33,936 nucleotides of DNA from an uncultured Ruminococcus sp. (GTDB lineage Bacteria; Bacillota; Clostridia; Oscillospirales; Acutalibacteraceae), in contig CAMKNF010000003.1 in the NCBI GenBank assembly GCA_946414115.1, positions 1 to 33,936 on the forward strand, written 5' to 3'. The translations under genes were made by a program, and so were the position numbers. Within the stretch, counting starts at the first letter, position 1. Each line of letters begins with the position of its first letter. This document shows positions 1 through 6,524 of this stretch, piece after piece. The notes under the pieces are model-generated. The model saw only the letters and a list, made by a program, of their open reading frames with translations, had not been told where the DNA came from and did not search any database.

Positions 1-1
1 A

Positions 2-349
2 GAATCGGGCGCAGGCGCTTGCGGAATTATGCAGATGATGCCCTCCTCCTTTGAGTGGTTACAGGAAAAGCGTGGGACTGTCGGCGAATATACAACCGAC
101 GATTTGTTCAATCCCGAAGTCTGCATTGACTACGGCTGTTATCTGCTCAAATATTTTTACGACTATTACGGTGACGAGCGGTGCGCCGTTGCGGCGTACA
201 ACGCAGGCTTTGTTGTCGGGGAGTGGCTTTCTGACAGCAACTACAGCAAGGACGGCAAAACACTCGACAAAATCCCATATCCCGAAACGAGCAATTACGT
301 TGATAAGGTTGAAAGTGCAAAAGAAATGTATATAAAATTATACGGTTAA
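2..349 (+). CDS. Lytic transglycosylase, SLT domain, C-terminal part (5' end outside window)
   Basis: This is the end of a murein lytic transglycosylase, which cleaves the MurNAc-GlcNAc bond of peptidoglycan. The frame is open from base 2, so the ORF-track ATG at 29 is internal. The residues read ESGAGACGIMQMMP, matching the GAxGLMQxMP block of the SLT fold, and the later AAYNAG matches the conserved AYNAG block. The catalytic glutamate normally lies about ten residues before this block and falls outside the window. The gene ends with TAA at 347-349, about 70 bases before the next gene. Family assignment is firm; subfamily cannot be judged from the fragment. Confidence 0.88.
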   Translation, partial: ESGAGACGIMQMMPSSFEWLQEKRGTVGEYTTDDLFNPEVCIDYGCYLLKYFYDYYGDERCAVAAYNAGFVVGEWLSDSNYSKDGKTLDKIPYPETSNYVDKVESAKEMYIKLYG

Positions 350-421
350 GGTTAATTTTTACATTTTAACAGATAATATATAACAGATAATTTTGTTTTG
401 TCTTATGAAAGGATGATTACA

Positions 422-1834
422 ATGGCTGATGAAAAATCAAAAACTGCTAAACTCAAAGAAAAAATTATGATGGAAGAACCGAAGGGCATTAAGGCGCTTA
501 CAAAAAGAGAAATCAAAAAAGCCGATGAATTCTGCAAGGGATATAAAAAATTCATTGACAATTCACCGATTGAGCGTGAGGCTGTACGCTACACAGTTGA
601 GCTTGCAAAGAAGGCTGGCTTTACAGAGTATGACGCAGACGCCCAGTACAAGGCAGGCGACAAGGTTTATTATGTCAACCGTGACAAGGCGATTGCTCTT
701 GCTGTAATCGGCAAAAACGGCGTAAAGAACGGCGCACGCCTTGCAATTGCACATATCGACTCACCCCGAATTGACTTAAAGCCCAATCCTCTTTACGAGG
801 CTAACAACCTTGCTCTTTTCAAAACCCACTACTACGGCGGTCTTAAAAAGTATCAGTGGACGGCTATTCCGCTTTCGCTCCACGGAACAGTTGTAAAGCT
901 TGACGGCAAAAAAGTCAACATAAGCTGGGGCGATGAGGAGGACGAGTCCTGCTTCTGCATTACCGATTTGCTCCCCCACCTTGCACAGGAGCAGTCTGCA
1001 AAGCCAATGGCTAAGGCGTTCACGGGCGAGGATATGAACGTGCTTGTCGGCTCACGTCCTTATGATACAAAGGACGAGGAAAAGGACCTTGTAAAGCTTA
1101 ACGTAATGGCGATTCTCAATAAGAAGTACGGCATAACCGAGGGCGATTTTCTTTCGGCAGAGCTTTGCCTTATTCCGTCATACAAGTCAAAGGACATCGG
1201 CTTTGATGCAAGTATGATAGGCGCATACGGTCACGACGACAAGGTTTGCGCTTACCCTGCGCTTATGGCGGCAGTTGACGTAGAAGCTCCCGAGCAGACC
1301 TGCATCACCTACCTCACCGACAAAGAGGAAATCGGCAGTGACGGCAACACGGGTATGCAGAGCGACTTTTTGCGTTTCTTCATCTACGACCTTGCAAATC
1401 AGGACGGCGTTGAGGGCTACAGAGCGCTTTCAAAGAGCACCTGTCTTTCTGCCGACGTTAATGCAGCTTTTGACCCGACATACGCTTCTGCGTATGAAGC
1501 AAAGAACTGCTCATATATCAACAACGGCGTAATCATTTCGAAGTACACAGGCCACGGCGGAAAGTACGACACCTCGGACGCATCGGCTGAATATATGGGA
1601 AAAATCAGAGCAATGCTTGAGAAAAACAACATTCTCTGGCAGGTCGGCGAGCTTGGCAGAGTTGACCTCGGAGGCGGCGGAACGATTGCAAAGTACGTTG
1701 CGAATATGAACGTTGACGTAGTAGACCTCGGTGTTCCTGTGCTTTCGATGCACGCACCGTTTGAAATTGTTTCAAAGACCGATGTCTATATGGCTTACAG
1801 AGCATTTTTTGCATTTTTCGATGCAAATGAATAA
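422..1834 (+). CDS. M18 family aminopeptidase
   Basis: A cytosolic zinc aminopeptidase of family M18 (aspartyl aminopeptidase type), 470 residues, the usual family length. Metal-binding and catalytic blocks are visible in order: AHIDSPRIDLKP (His about 111), GHDDKVCAYPAL, DKEEIGSDGNTG, SADVNAAFDP and SMHAPFEIVSKTD near the end. The ORF track begins at TTG 398, but ATG 422 has GAAAGGA eight bases upstream and gives the expected MADEKSK start. It probably releases N-terminal acidic residues during peptide turnover. It is a single gene followed by the promoter of tRNA-Arg. Nothing is unusual apart from the start choice. Confidence 0.93.
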   Translation: MADEKSKTAKLKEKIMMEEPKGIKALTKREIKKADEFCKGYKKFIDNSPIEREAVRYTVELAKKAGFTEYDADAQYKAGDKVYYVNRDKAIALAVIGKNGVKNGARLAIAHIDSPRIDLKPNPLYEANNLALFKTHYYGGLKKYQWTAIPLSLHGTVVKLDGKKVNISWGDEEDESCFCITDLLPHLAQEQSAKPMAKAFTGEDMNVLVGSRPYDTKDEEKDLVKLNVMAILNKKYGITEGDFLSAELCLIPSYKSKDIGFDASMIGAYGHDDKVCAYPALMAAVDVEAPEQTCITYLTDKEEIGSDGNTGMQSDFLRFFIYDLANQDGVEGYRALSKSTCLSADVNAAFDPTYASAYEAKNCSYINNGVIISKYTGHGGKYDTSDASAEYMGKIRAMLEKNNILWQVGELGRVDLGGGGTIAKYVANMNVDVVDLGVPVLSMHAPFEIVSKTDVYMAYRAFFAFFDANE

Positions 1835-1841
1835 AAAACAC

Positions 1842-1870
1842 TTGCATTTTAAAATGTAGTGTGGTATAAT
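1842..1870 (+). promoter_or_regulatory. Promoter of tRNA-Arg
   Basis: TTGCAT at 1842-1847, a 17-base spacer and TATAAT at 1865-1870 preceded by TGG (extended -10). Transcription would start about 25 bases before the tRNA. Confidence 0.8.
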
Positions 1871-1900
1871 ACTGCTTGCGGTTGTAAATCAGCCGCATAT

Positions 1901-1977
1901 GCGCCGGTAGCTCAGCTGGATAGAGTGTCTGACTACGAATCAGAAGGTCGGGAGTTCGAGTCTCTTCCGGCGCGCCA
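1901..1977 (+). tRNA. tRNA-Arg (anticodon ACG)
   Basis: A 77-base cloverleaf. The acceptor stem pairs GCGCCGG (1901-1907) with CCGGCGC (1967-1973), followed by G and an encoded CCA. The anticodon arm TCTGA-CTACGAA-TCAGA puts ACG at 1935-1937, and the T arm contains GTTCGAGTC. ACG would be read as ICG after TadA deamination. The accessory island begins immediately downstream, which makes the tRNA 3' end a plausible integration site, but I found no second copy of that end in the window. Confidence 0.96.
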
Positions 1978-1986
1978 TTACAGTAG

Positions 1987-2023
1987 AGTGATTTAAACAG
2001 CCTAAAAAGTTGCTTAAATCACT
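1987..2023 (+). terminator. Possible hairpin terminator after tRNA-Arg
   Basis: AGTGATTTAA (1987-1996) pairs exactly with TTAAATCACT (2014-2023) across a 17-base loop. The following T-tract is poor (TTATTGT), so termination is only plausible. Confidence 0.4.
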
Positions 2024-2040
2024 TTATTGTAAAATAAGCA

Positions 2041-2525
2041 TTTTACTTCGGTATTTAACTGCCCACCGCACCGTTAAGGCACGGTGAACAGATTATTCTT
2101 TTTGTTAATCTGCAAAGCAGATGTCGAAATATGAACATCTTTCCTACGGTCAGCGTGACTAACGCAATACAGCGATTTACAAGCTTTGCATACCCGTGTT
2201 TTTCAAAGTGGACAAATTGTCCAAGTTTGTAATTACAGGTATTTACGCAGCCGTGTATTTAGCAGGGTTAATTAAGCCCTTTCATCCTTTCGATTTATTG
2301 TCGCTAAGTAGCAATCAAGTGGTAGTTGATTGGCACGCTCTCATTCGTTCCACGTTGTCATCACGACAAGGTGTTAGGAAGCTCAGACAGAGCAAAGGTA
2401 GTGGCAATACTGTTAAGCAACAATGGATGTACTAATGTTCAGACTTTCCCGGACTATTCAATTTGTAGATTAAATGAAAAAAGAAAACCTGTATCCAACG
2501 CCGGCAAGCAGTAAGGATACAGGAA
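2041..2525. other. Hairpin-rich non-coding stretch, possible structured RNA or decayed element
   Basis: About 480 bases with no credible gene; the ORFs at 2196 and 2326 have no ribosome site and look random. Many short perfect hairpins follow one another: CACCGT/ACGGTG (2069-2086), AGATTA/TAATCT, CTGC/GCAG, AGATGT/ACATCT, GTCA/TGAC, CAATCAA/TTGATTG and TTGTC/GACAA. The last is CCTGTATCC/GGATACAGG (2488-2523). Read on the minus strand, this last stem is followed by TTTTCTTTTTT, like a terminator. Palindrome copy 1 lies inside (2208-2224). I cannot assign it to an RNA family, and strand is uncertain. Confidence 0.4.
2208..2224. repeat. Palindromic repeat copy 1
   Basis: GTGGACAAATTGTCCAA, one of five island copies of a TGGACAA-N-TTGTCCA palindrome. 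It lies within the hairpin-rich non-coding stretch, with no obvious promoter beside it. Confidence 0.8.
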
Positions 2526-2527
2526 TG

Positions 2528-2556
2528 TTGACAAAATAACTTATTTCGCATATAAT
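2528..2556 (+). promoter_or_regulatory. Consensus promoter with operator-like inverted repeat
   Basis: TTGACA (2528-2533), a 17-base spacer and TATAAT (2551-2556), a perfect sigma-A match. The -10 is flanked by ATTTCGC and GCGAAAT, an inverted repeat that would suit a repressor. No gene starts within 300 bases, so it probably drives the small RNA candidate below. Confidence 0.75.
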
Positions 2557-2562
2557 ATATAG

Positions 2563-2675
2563 CGAAATTAGCCTTAACGTCACCTGAGTATCGTACACTA
2601 CTCTTTTGGCGGGTCAGCAGGCTGTCTGGTAAACGGTCTGCTGACTAAGGATAAAATTTCTAAAAATCCTTTAAT
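2563..2675 (+). ncRNA. Putative small structured RNA
   Basis: Starts where the consensus promoter should initiate and contains no open frame with a ribosome site. CCTTA (2572-2576) can close a structure with TAAGG (2646-2650). Directly inside lies the perfect stem GTCAGCAG (2613-2620) / CTGCTGAC (2638-2645). A weak AAGGAT/ATCCTT stem (2647-2671) followed by TTAAT could end it. It could instead be a long leader of the XRE gene, though that gene has its own promoter. Family not recognised. Confidence 0.4.
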
Positions 2676-2847
2676 CATTAATATTTACAACTATTAGCAG
2701 AAATTGTCAAGATGTTTTGATGATTTTTGCTTTTTTCTTTAGTAATAAAATATTTTTATTTTCTGAATTCATTATACACGATTATTGTAGTATAGTCAAT
2801 TAGCTAAATACACTAATTTTAGAGTGTGTTATTGTGCATATTATACA

Positions 2848-2876
2848 TTGATTTTCGTTCATATGCTTGATATAAT
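2848..2876 (+). promoter_or_regulatory. Promoter of the XRE regulator gene
   Basis: TTGATT (2848-2853), a 17-base spacer and TATAAT (2871-2876), 25 bases before the ATG at 2901. Confidence 0.72.
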
Positions 2877-2900
2877 AACTGTAAAGTGGGTGAAACATTT

Positions 2901-3140
2901 ATGCTGAAATATACAATTGATGTCCTTTCTGAATTAAAGAGCAGAGGTTATACAACATATAGAATAAGAAAAGAAAAACTGTTTAGTGAATCAACATTAC
3001 AAAAATTTAGAAAAGGTACGGTTGTATCTGCAGATAATATTAATACGCTATGCAAGTATCTGAATTGCCAACCCGGTGATATTCTTGAATATGTACCTGA
3101 CACATCAGAGAACGTGGACAATTTGTCCAAGTTGAGTTGA
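2901..3140 (+). CDS. XRE family helix-turn-helix regulator
   Basis: A 79-residue single-domain DNA-binding protein of the Cro/CI type (HTH_26-like). Typical features are RGYTTYRIRKEKLFSESTL for the helix-turn-helix and CKYLNCQPGDILEYVPD at the end of the fold. The track begins at GTG 2886, but ATG 2901 sits eight bases after GGGTG and matches family starts. The last residues (ENVDNLSKLS) are encoded by palindrome copy 2, and the promoter of the next operon overlaps its stop codon. It is the natural candidate to bind the palindromes or the TTCGCATATAAT promoters on either side, but that is inference. Confidence 0.85.
   Translation: MLKYTIDVLSELKSRGYTTYRIRKEKLFSESTLQKFRKGTVVSADNINTLCKYLNCQPGDILEYVPDTSENVDNLSKLS
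3114..3130. repeat. Palindromic repeat copy 2 (inside the XRE coding end)
   Basis: GTGGACAATTTGTCCAA, the same palindrome with the central base inverted. It codes for part of the regulator's C-terminus and lies just upstream of the next -35 element. Confidence 0.8.
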
Positions 3141-3165
3141 AAAATATGAAAAATTCGCATATAAT
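3137..3165 (+). promoter_or_regulatory. Promoter of the putative antitoxin/zeta operon
   Basis: TTGAAA (3137-3142), a 17-base spacer and TATAAT (3160-3165). It shares the 12-base block TTCGCATATAAT with the promoter at 2528-2556, suggesting a common regulator. Confidence 0.7.
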
Positions 3166-3189
3166 AAAACTATGAAAGGGTGTTGCTGT

Positions 3190-3450
3190 ATGACAGATTA
3201 TTTTGTTACTGTAAAAGCAGAGGTTTTGTACGAGAAGGCAAATATCATACTTGCCAAATATGAAAAATACCTTGATACTTGCGAAACACCGCTTGAGTGT
3301 ATTGAATCAATATACAAAACCTTTTGTGTTTATTCTAAAAGAATAATTATGTGTTCAGATGAAAAATCATATAAAGAGTTAGAACGCAATGTCAATGAGT
3401 ACGATACAATAATAGAAAATGTTTTTTCATCTGCGTTAATAGGTGCATAA
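3190..3450 (+). CDS. Small protein preceding zeta toxin, putative antitoxin
   Basis: 86 residues, helical and charged, with no recognised domain. ATG 3190 is preferred over the track start (3172) because AAAGGG lies nine bases before it. Its stop overlaps the zeta start (TAATG), so the two are translationally coupled, as expected of an antitoxin followed by its toxin. It does not obviously resemble epsilon or PezA, and has no visible DNA-binding motif. The role as antitoxin rests on position and size only. Confidence 0.6.
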   Translation: MTDYFVTVKAEVLYEKANIILAKYEKYLDTCETPLECIESIYKTFCVYSKRIIMCSDEKSYKELERNVNEYDTIIENVFSSALIGA

Positions 3451-4439
3451 TGTTTGGATATTCATCTTATGACTTTAACCATATTTATAATCGAATAAAG
3501 AATAGATTGACATTAGGAGTAGCTCCTGCTTCCTGCCCTGTTGCATATATTCTTGGCGGTCAACCGGGTGCAGGTAAAACTATTCTTCAAAATCAAATTC
3601 TTAAAAATGATTATAATTGCATTATCATAAACGCTGATGTATTCAGAGAGAAACACCCATATTTCTCTCAAATTCAGACTACGTTTGGAGATGACTCGCC
3701 AAAGTATACACAGCCTTTCATCAATAGTGTTACTGAAAAATTAATCCGTGAATTGAGTGACGAAAAATACAACCTGATTATTGAAGGAACGCTTCGAACT
3801 GCTGAAACTCCTATTAATACTTGTAAAACGCTCAAGGATAAGGGTTATCGTGTTGAACTGCACATTATTGCGGTGAAAAAGGAAATCTCCTACGAGAGTA
3901 CAATACTCAGGTATGAAATCGCAATTGCTTCAGGAAACACACCAAGAGCAACGGCAAAGGAGCATCACGACCTTGTTGCAGAATCGATTGTAAAAAATCT
4001 TGACCTTATTTATCAGAGAAAAATTTTTGATGATATAAGGCTGTTTTCAAGATTTGAAAAGTGCATTTATCCAACAGGAGAAGAAATAAGCCCTGCGGTT
4101 GTTGAACGTGAAGTTCTTAACGGAAACTGGAGCAATGCGGAATTAACTATGCTGCGAGAAATAATTTCTGAAGTAAAACGATTAAAGTCAGAGCGTAACG
4201 CACCCGATTACAATGCGTATTCTTTGCGTACTGATGAGCTGACAGACAGTATTTATGTTTCTGATTTTTATTTTGAAGGCACAAAGCAGGAAGCCGCATA
4301 TCTTACAGAACAGGGAGTAAGATATGACGGCAACATATCCGAAAACAAAAATAGTGTTATTAAAATTTCCAAATCTGAAAAAGATAAGGTTTCTAATATG
4401 CTTGAACTATTCAGAAAAAAGAATAATATAAAAAAATAA
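3450..4439 (+). CDS. Zeta toxin family kinase
   Basis: 329 residues. A Walker A motif GQPGAGKT is at residues 37-44, followed by NADVFREKHP around 61-70 and IIEGTLR, the pattern of zeta/PezT kinases. Known members phosphorylate UDP-N-acetylglucosamine and block wall synthesis. Beyond the kinase core, the last 50 or so residues (starting at TKQEAAYLTEQGVRYDG) form a separate lysine-rich tail that recurs in the reading frame after the Fic gene. Start overlaps the small upstream gene. The stop codon is followed at once by palindrome copy 3. Kinase assignment is firm; the tail's role is unknown. Confidence 0.88.
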   Translation: MFGYSSYDFNHIYNRIKNRLTLGVAPASCPVAYILGGQPGAGKTILQNQILKNDYNCIIINADVFREKHPYFSQIQTTFGDDSPKYTQPFINSVTEKLIRELSDEKYNLIIEGTLRTAETPINTCKTLKDKGYRVELHIIAVKKEISYESTILRYEIAIASGNTPRATAKEHHDLVAESIVKNLDLIYQRKIFDDIRLFSRFEKCIYPTGEEISPAVVEREVLNGNWSNAELTMLREIISEVKRLKSERNAPDYNAYSLRTDELTDSIYVSDFYFEGTKQEAAYLTEQGVRYDGNISENKNSVIKISKSEKDKVSNMLELFRKKNNIKK

Positions 4440-4460
4440 AGTGGACAAATTGTCCACTTT
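4438..4460. repeat. Palindromic repeat copy 3, perfect 23-nt form
   Basis: The best copy: AAAGTGGACAA-A-TTGTCCACTTT, starting in the zeta stop codon. TTGTCC within it lies where the Fic promoter's -35 would be, so protein binding here could control Fic transcription. It could also fold as a hairpin in zeta mRNA. Confidence 0.85.
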
Positions 4461-4470
4461 AATTAAGTTT

Positions 4471-4480
4471 ATGGTATAAT
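4471..4480 (+). promoter_or_regulatory. Extended -10 promoter of fic
   Basis: ATGGTATAAT gives an extended -10 (TATAAT 4475-4480). The only -35-like element, TTGTCC at 4450-4455, is inside palindrome copy 3 at a 19-base spacing. The start codon lies 20 bases downstream. Confidence 0.6.
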
Positions 4481-4499
4481 AAGTAATTGAGGTGATGAT

Positions 4500-5285
4500 G
4501 TGACTGATTTTGAAAAAATCCTTGAGCAATGGCAGTCTTATGACATTAAATCTGAAAATGATTTAGATTACTACCTTGATAATTTCAGAATACTGTTTGC
4601 TTATAACAGCAACCATATTGAAAACCCGAATACTACTTACCACGATACAAGAGAAGTGTTTGAACACGGTACAGTTTCATCATTTACAGGTGACTTAAGA
4701 ACTCTTTTTGAAATTAAGAATCAGAAGGATTGTTATGAGTTCTTAAAAGAAAAAATTATTAACCGTGAACCGATTACGCAGGAGCTTATCTTAAAAATTC
4801 ACGAAACGCTTTTGCACGGTTGTTACGATGAAGCAAAATACCAAAAAGGTGAAAGACCGGGAGCTTACAAAAAGCACTTATTTGTAGTTGGTGATGATAT
4901 TGGAGCTGAACCGGAAGAGGTTGCAGATGAGCTTCAATATATTATAAATGAAGTCAGAGATAATGAAGGCAAAAATCCTTTGACAGTAGCAGCATATCTA
5001 CATTTGTCGTTTGAGTCTATTCATCCTTTTGCAGACGGAAACGGCAGAGTAGGAAGAACACTGATGAATTATTATCTGATTACACATAATTATCCGCCGG
5101 TGATTATTTTTTCAGAAGATAAAGACACATACTATATGGCTTTAGCTGTGTTTGACAAAACAGATAAAATTGACGGTTTTATTAAATTTCTTAAGGAACA
5201 AGCCGTTAAGACGTGGGGAAGAAAAGAGAGAAAAAGGGTGTCTTTATCTGATGTTCAGCCATATTATCTTGAGGTTACAAAGTAG
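4500..5285 (+). CDS. Fic domain protein, tail cut off by in-frame TAG
   Basis: A 261-residue Fic protein, an enzyme class that usually transfers AMP from ATP to target hydroxyls. The catalytic motif HPFADGNGRVGR is intact, and SNHIEN near residues 38-43 fits the (S/T)xxxE(G/N) inhibitory helix of N-terminally autoinhibited Fics. GTG 4500 is used, with GAGGTG five bases before it. The frame stops at TAG 5283-5285 after LEVTK. Without that stop it would continue for 49 residues into a tail homologous to the zeta C-terminus, where zeta has CAG at the same position. The stop therefore looks like a C-to-T nonsense change, or a site of readthrough. The Fic core remains complete. Confidence 0.88.
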   Translation: MTDFEKILEQWQSYDIKSENDLDYYLDNFRILFAYNSNHIENPNTTYHDTREVFEHGTVSSFTGDLRTLFEIKNQKDCYEFLKEKIINREPITQELILKIHETLLHGCYDEAKYQKGERPGAYKKHLFVVGDDIGAEPEEVADELQYIINEVRDNEGKNPLTVAAYLHLSFESIHPFADGNGRVGRTLMNYYLITHNYPPVIIFSEDKDTYYMALAVFDKTDKIDGFIKFLKEQAVKTWGRKERKRVSLSDVQPYYLEVTK

Positions 5286-5435
5286 GAAGCCGCATATCTT
5301 ACAGAACAGGGAGTAAGATATGACGGCGATGTTTCTGTTTCGGCAAGAAGCATAATAAAGATTGCAAAATCCGAAAAAGATAATGTTCTGAACCTGCTTG
5401 AAAAGTTCAGACATAATAACGCACTCAAAAAGTAA
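5286..5435 (+). pseudogene. C-terminal tail shared with zeta, in frame after the fic stop
   Basis: Encodes EAAYLTEQGVRYDG and ends FRHNNALKK before TAA. The first 42 bases or so are identical to the zeta gene end (from 4292). The rest is diverged in bases but conserved in residues (IIKIAKSEKD versus VIKISKSEKD), so it was under coding selection. It is in the same frame as Fic and directly precedes palindrome copy 4, just as the zeta tail precedes copy 3. No ribosome site or start of its own. Confidence 0.8.
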
Positions 5436-5436
5436 A

Positions 5437-5453
5437 GTGGACAAATTGTCCAA
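5437..5453. repeat. Palindromic repeat copy 4
   Basis: GTGGACAAATTGTCCAA directly after the tail's TAA, in the same relative position as copy 3 after zeta. Confidence 0.8.
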
Positions 5454-5478
5454 CTTTGGAATATATAGACTAAAAATT

Positions 5479-5512
5479 ACAGCTTGGCAAATAATCTCCG
5501 CCAAGCTGTTTT
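5479..5512. terminator. Bidirectional terminator between fic and the toxin-antitoxin pair
   Basis: ACAGCTTGGC (5479-5488) pairs with GCCAAGCTGT (5500-5509), followed by TTTT on the plus side and an A-rich stretch upstream that serves the minus strand. It separates convergent genes. Confidence 0.85.
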
Positions 5513-5535
5513 AATTGCCGGTTATAAAATTTTTA

Positions 5536-5823
5536 CTAAAATAAATCGCTATGAGTTCCTGTTCTGGTGAGGTAAAGTATAAGTTCTTCTCCTGAAATCT
5601 CGTAGATAAGCAACCAGTCAGGAGTTATATGGCACTCTCGGCAACCCTTATAGTTTCCGACTAAACTGTGGTCTTTGTATTTTTCAGCTAAAGGCTGACC
5701 CTGTGCAAGAGTATCAACAACACTATTGAGCAAAGAAAGGTCATAACCTCGTTTTTTAGCTAACTTCAAGTCTTTTTTGAACATCGAAGTAAGAACGATA
5801 CCGTATTTCATTCCGTTACTCAT
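5536..5823 (-). CDS. YafQ-type toxin, mRNA interferase of the RelE superfamily
   Basis: 95 residues matching ribosome-dependent RNases of the YafQ group: FKKDLKLAKKRG near the N-terminus, then GCRECHITPDWLLIY and a C-terminal RTGTHSDLF. The terminal His-x-x-Leu-Phe is typical of the family. The ATG at 5823 overlaps the antitoxin stop by eight bases (ATGAGTAA), giving translational coupling. An internal ATG four codons later is an alternative start. The pair is apparently intact and is the most complete toxin-antitoxin module in the island. Confidence 0.92.
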   Translation of the reverse strand: MSNGMKYGIVLTSMFKKDLKLAKKRGYDLSLLNSVVDTLAQGQPLAEKYKDHSLVGNYKGCRECHITPDWLLIYEISGEELILYLTRTGTHSDLF

Positions 5824-6073
5824 CGCCTTCTAATTCCTCCAAAACCTCGCTAAACGAGCTATACACCTTTTTGTTTGGGTCATTTTTTAGAGCTTCCACT
5901 TCCTGAATAGCTAAAATTGTGTCAGCGTTTGGTGTATCATACTGAACAACACTCTGCATATATCTCACAATATTACCCTTAACATTTTCGCCCTCTCTGC
6001 TGACAATGCTTTTAAATGCGTTATAGACATTTCTGTCCATAACAAATGAGCAAGTAACCTTATCGGATTTCAT
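5816..6073 (-). CDS. DinJ/RelB-like antitoxin, ribbon-helix-helix
   Basis: 85 residues. The N-terminal KVTCSFVMDRNVYNAFKSIV is a ribbon-helix-helix strand and first helix; the acidic C-terminus (SFSEVLEELEGDE) should wrap the toxin. ATG 6073 is preceded by GAAAGGA. The gene is followed by the toxin with an eight-base overlap. Autoregulation is likely because an inverted repeat lies between promoter and start codon. Confidence 0.9.
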   Translation of the reverse strand: MKSDKVTCSFVMDRNVYNAFKSIVSREGENVKGNIVRYMQSVVQYDTPNADTILAIQEVEALKNDPNKKVYSSFSEVLEELEGDE

Positions 6074-6103
6074 AAAAATCGTCCTTTCTTACATAGTGTA
6101 CTA

Positions 6104-6154
6104 AGTATACATAGTATCTATACTCAGTATATTACTATGCTCAATTTTTGTCAA
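6104..6154 (-). promoter_or_regulatory. Promoter and operator of the antitoxin/toxin operon
   Basis: On the minus strand, TTGACA (6154-6149), a 17-base spacer and TATACT (6131-6126). An inverted repeat AGTATA-N9-TATACT (6104-6124) lies directly downstream of the -10, a fitting ribbon-helix-helix operator. Confidence 0.78.
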
Positions 6155-6194
6155 GATATTTTCATAGTTCTATTGTATATTTTAAAAAATAAAC

Positions 6195-6211
6195 TTGGAC
6201 AATTTGTCCAC
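6195..6211. repeat. Palindromic repeat copy 5
   Basis: TTGGACAATTTGTCCAC, about 40 bases upstream of the toxin-antitoxin promoter. It is the last copy and lies just before the IS91-like remnant. Confidence 0.8.
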
Positions 6212-6267
6212 TTTGAAGTCAGCTTTTGGGGTGAGTAAACGTTTATTTTTCTAACTTCTTGTTTACT

Positions 6268-6480
6268 TTATAGGAAACTTCTCGAAAAAGAGTAAAAAAG
6301 AAAAAAGTCAACTACATCGTCGTCATCAAGGTTATTAAAAATGTCATTATCTTCATGTAAGAAATAATCCATATCAAGAAGGTCATCGTCGGACATATTT
6401 TTAATATCTTTTTTAGACATACCTTCAGGGGGATTATTAATGTATTTCTGTCTGAGTTACTTAATATGTTGTTTGTTCAT
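6268..6480 (-). pseudogene. Small acidic ORF with an in-frame TAA, downstream of the IS91-like transposase
   Basis: Too short for the ORF track. ATG 6480 has CGGAGG eight bases upstream. It reads MNKQHIK, then TAA (6459-6457), then continues in frame through LRQKYINNPPEGMSKKDIKN and an Asp-rich stretch to a stop at 6268. The sense residues on both sides and the good ribosome site suggest a small gene broken by one nonsense change. Translation could restart at ATG 6420 (MSKKDIKNMSDDDLLDMDYF). From memory, small proteins like this accompany transposases of this type, but I cannot verify that. Confidence 0.6.
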
Positions 6481-6524
6481 AAAATCGACCTCCGAAAAGA
6501 TAATAACATAAACAGAGAAAAAAG

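Noticed and set aside
1901-1977. Attachment site at the tRNA-Arg 3' end
   Set aside because: Attractive because an accessory island follows, but I found no duplicate of the tRNA end and no integrase in the window.
2196-2435. 79-residue ORF in the non-coding stretch
   Set aside because: No ribosome site, no recognisable domain, and it begins in palindrome copy 1; the region looks structural rather than coding.
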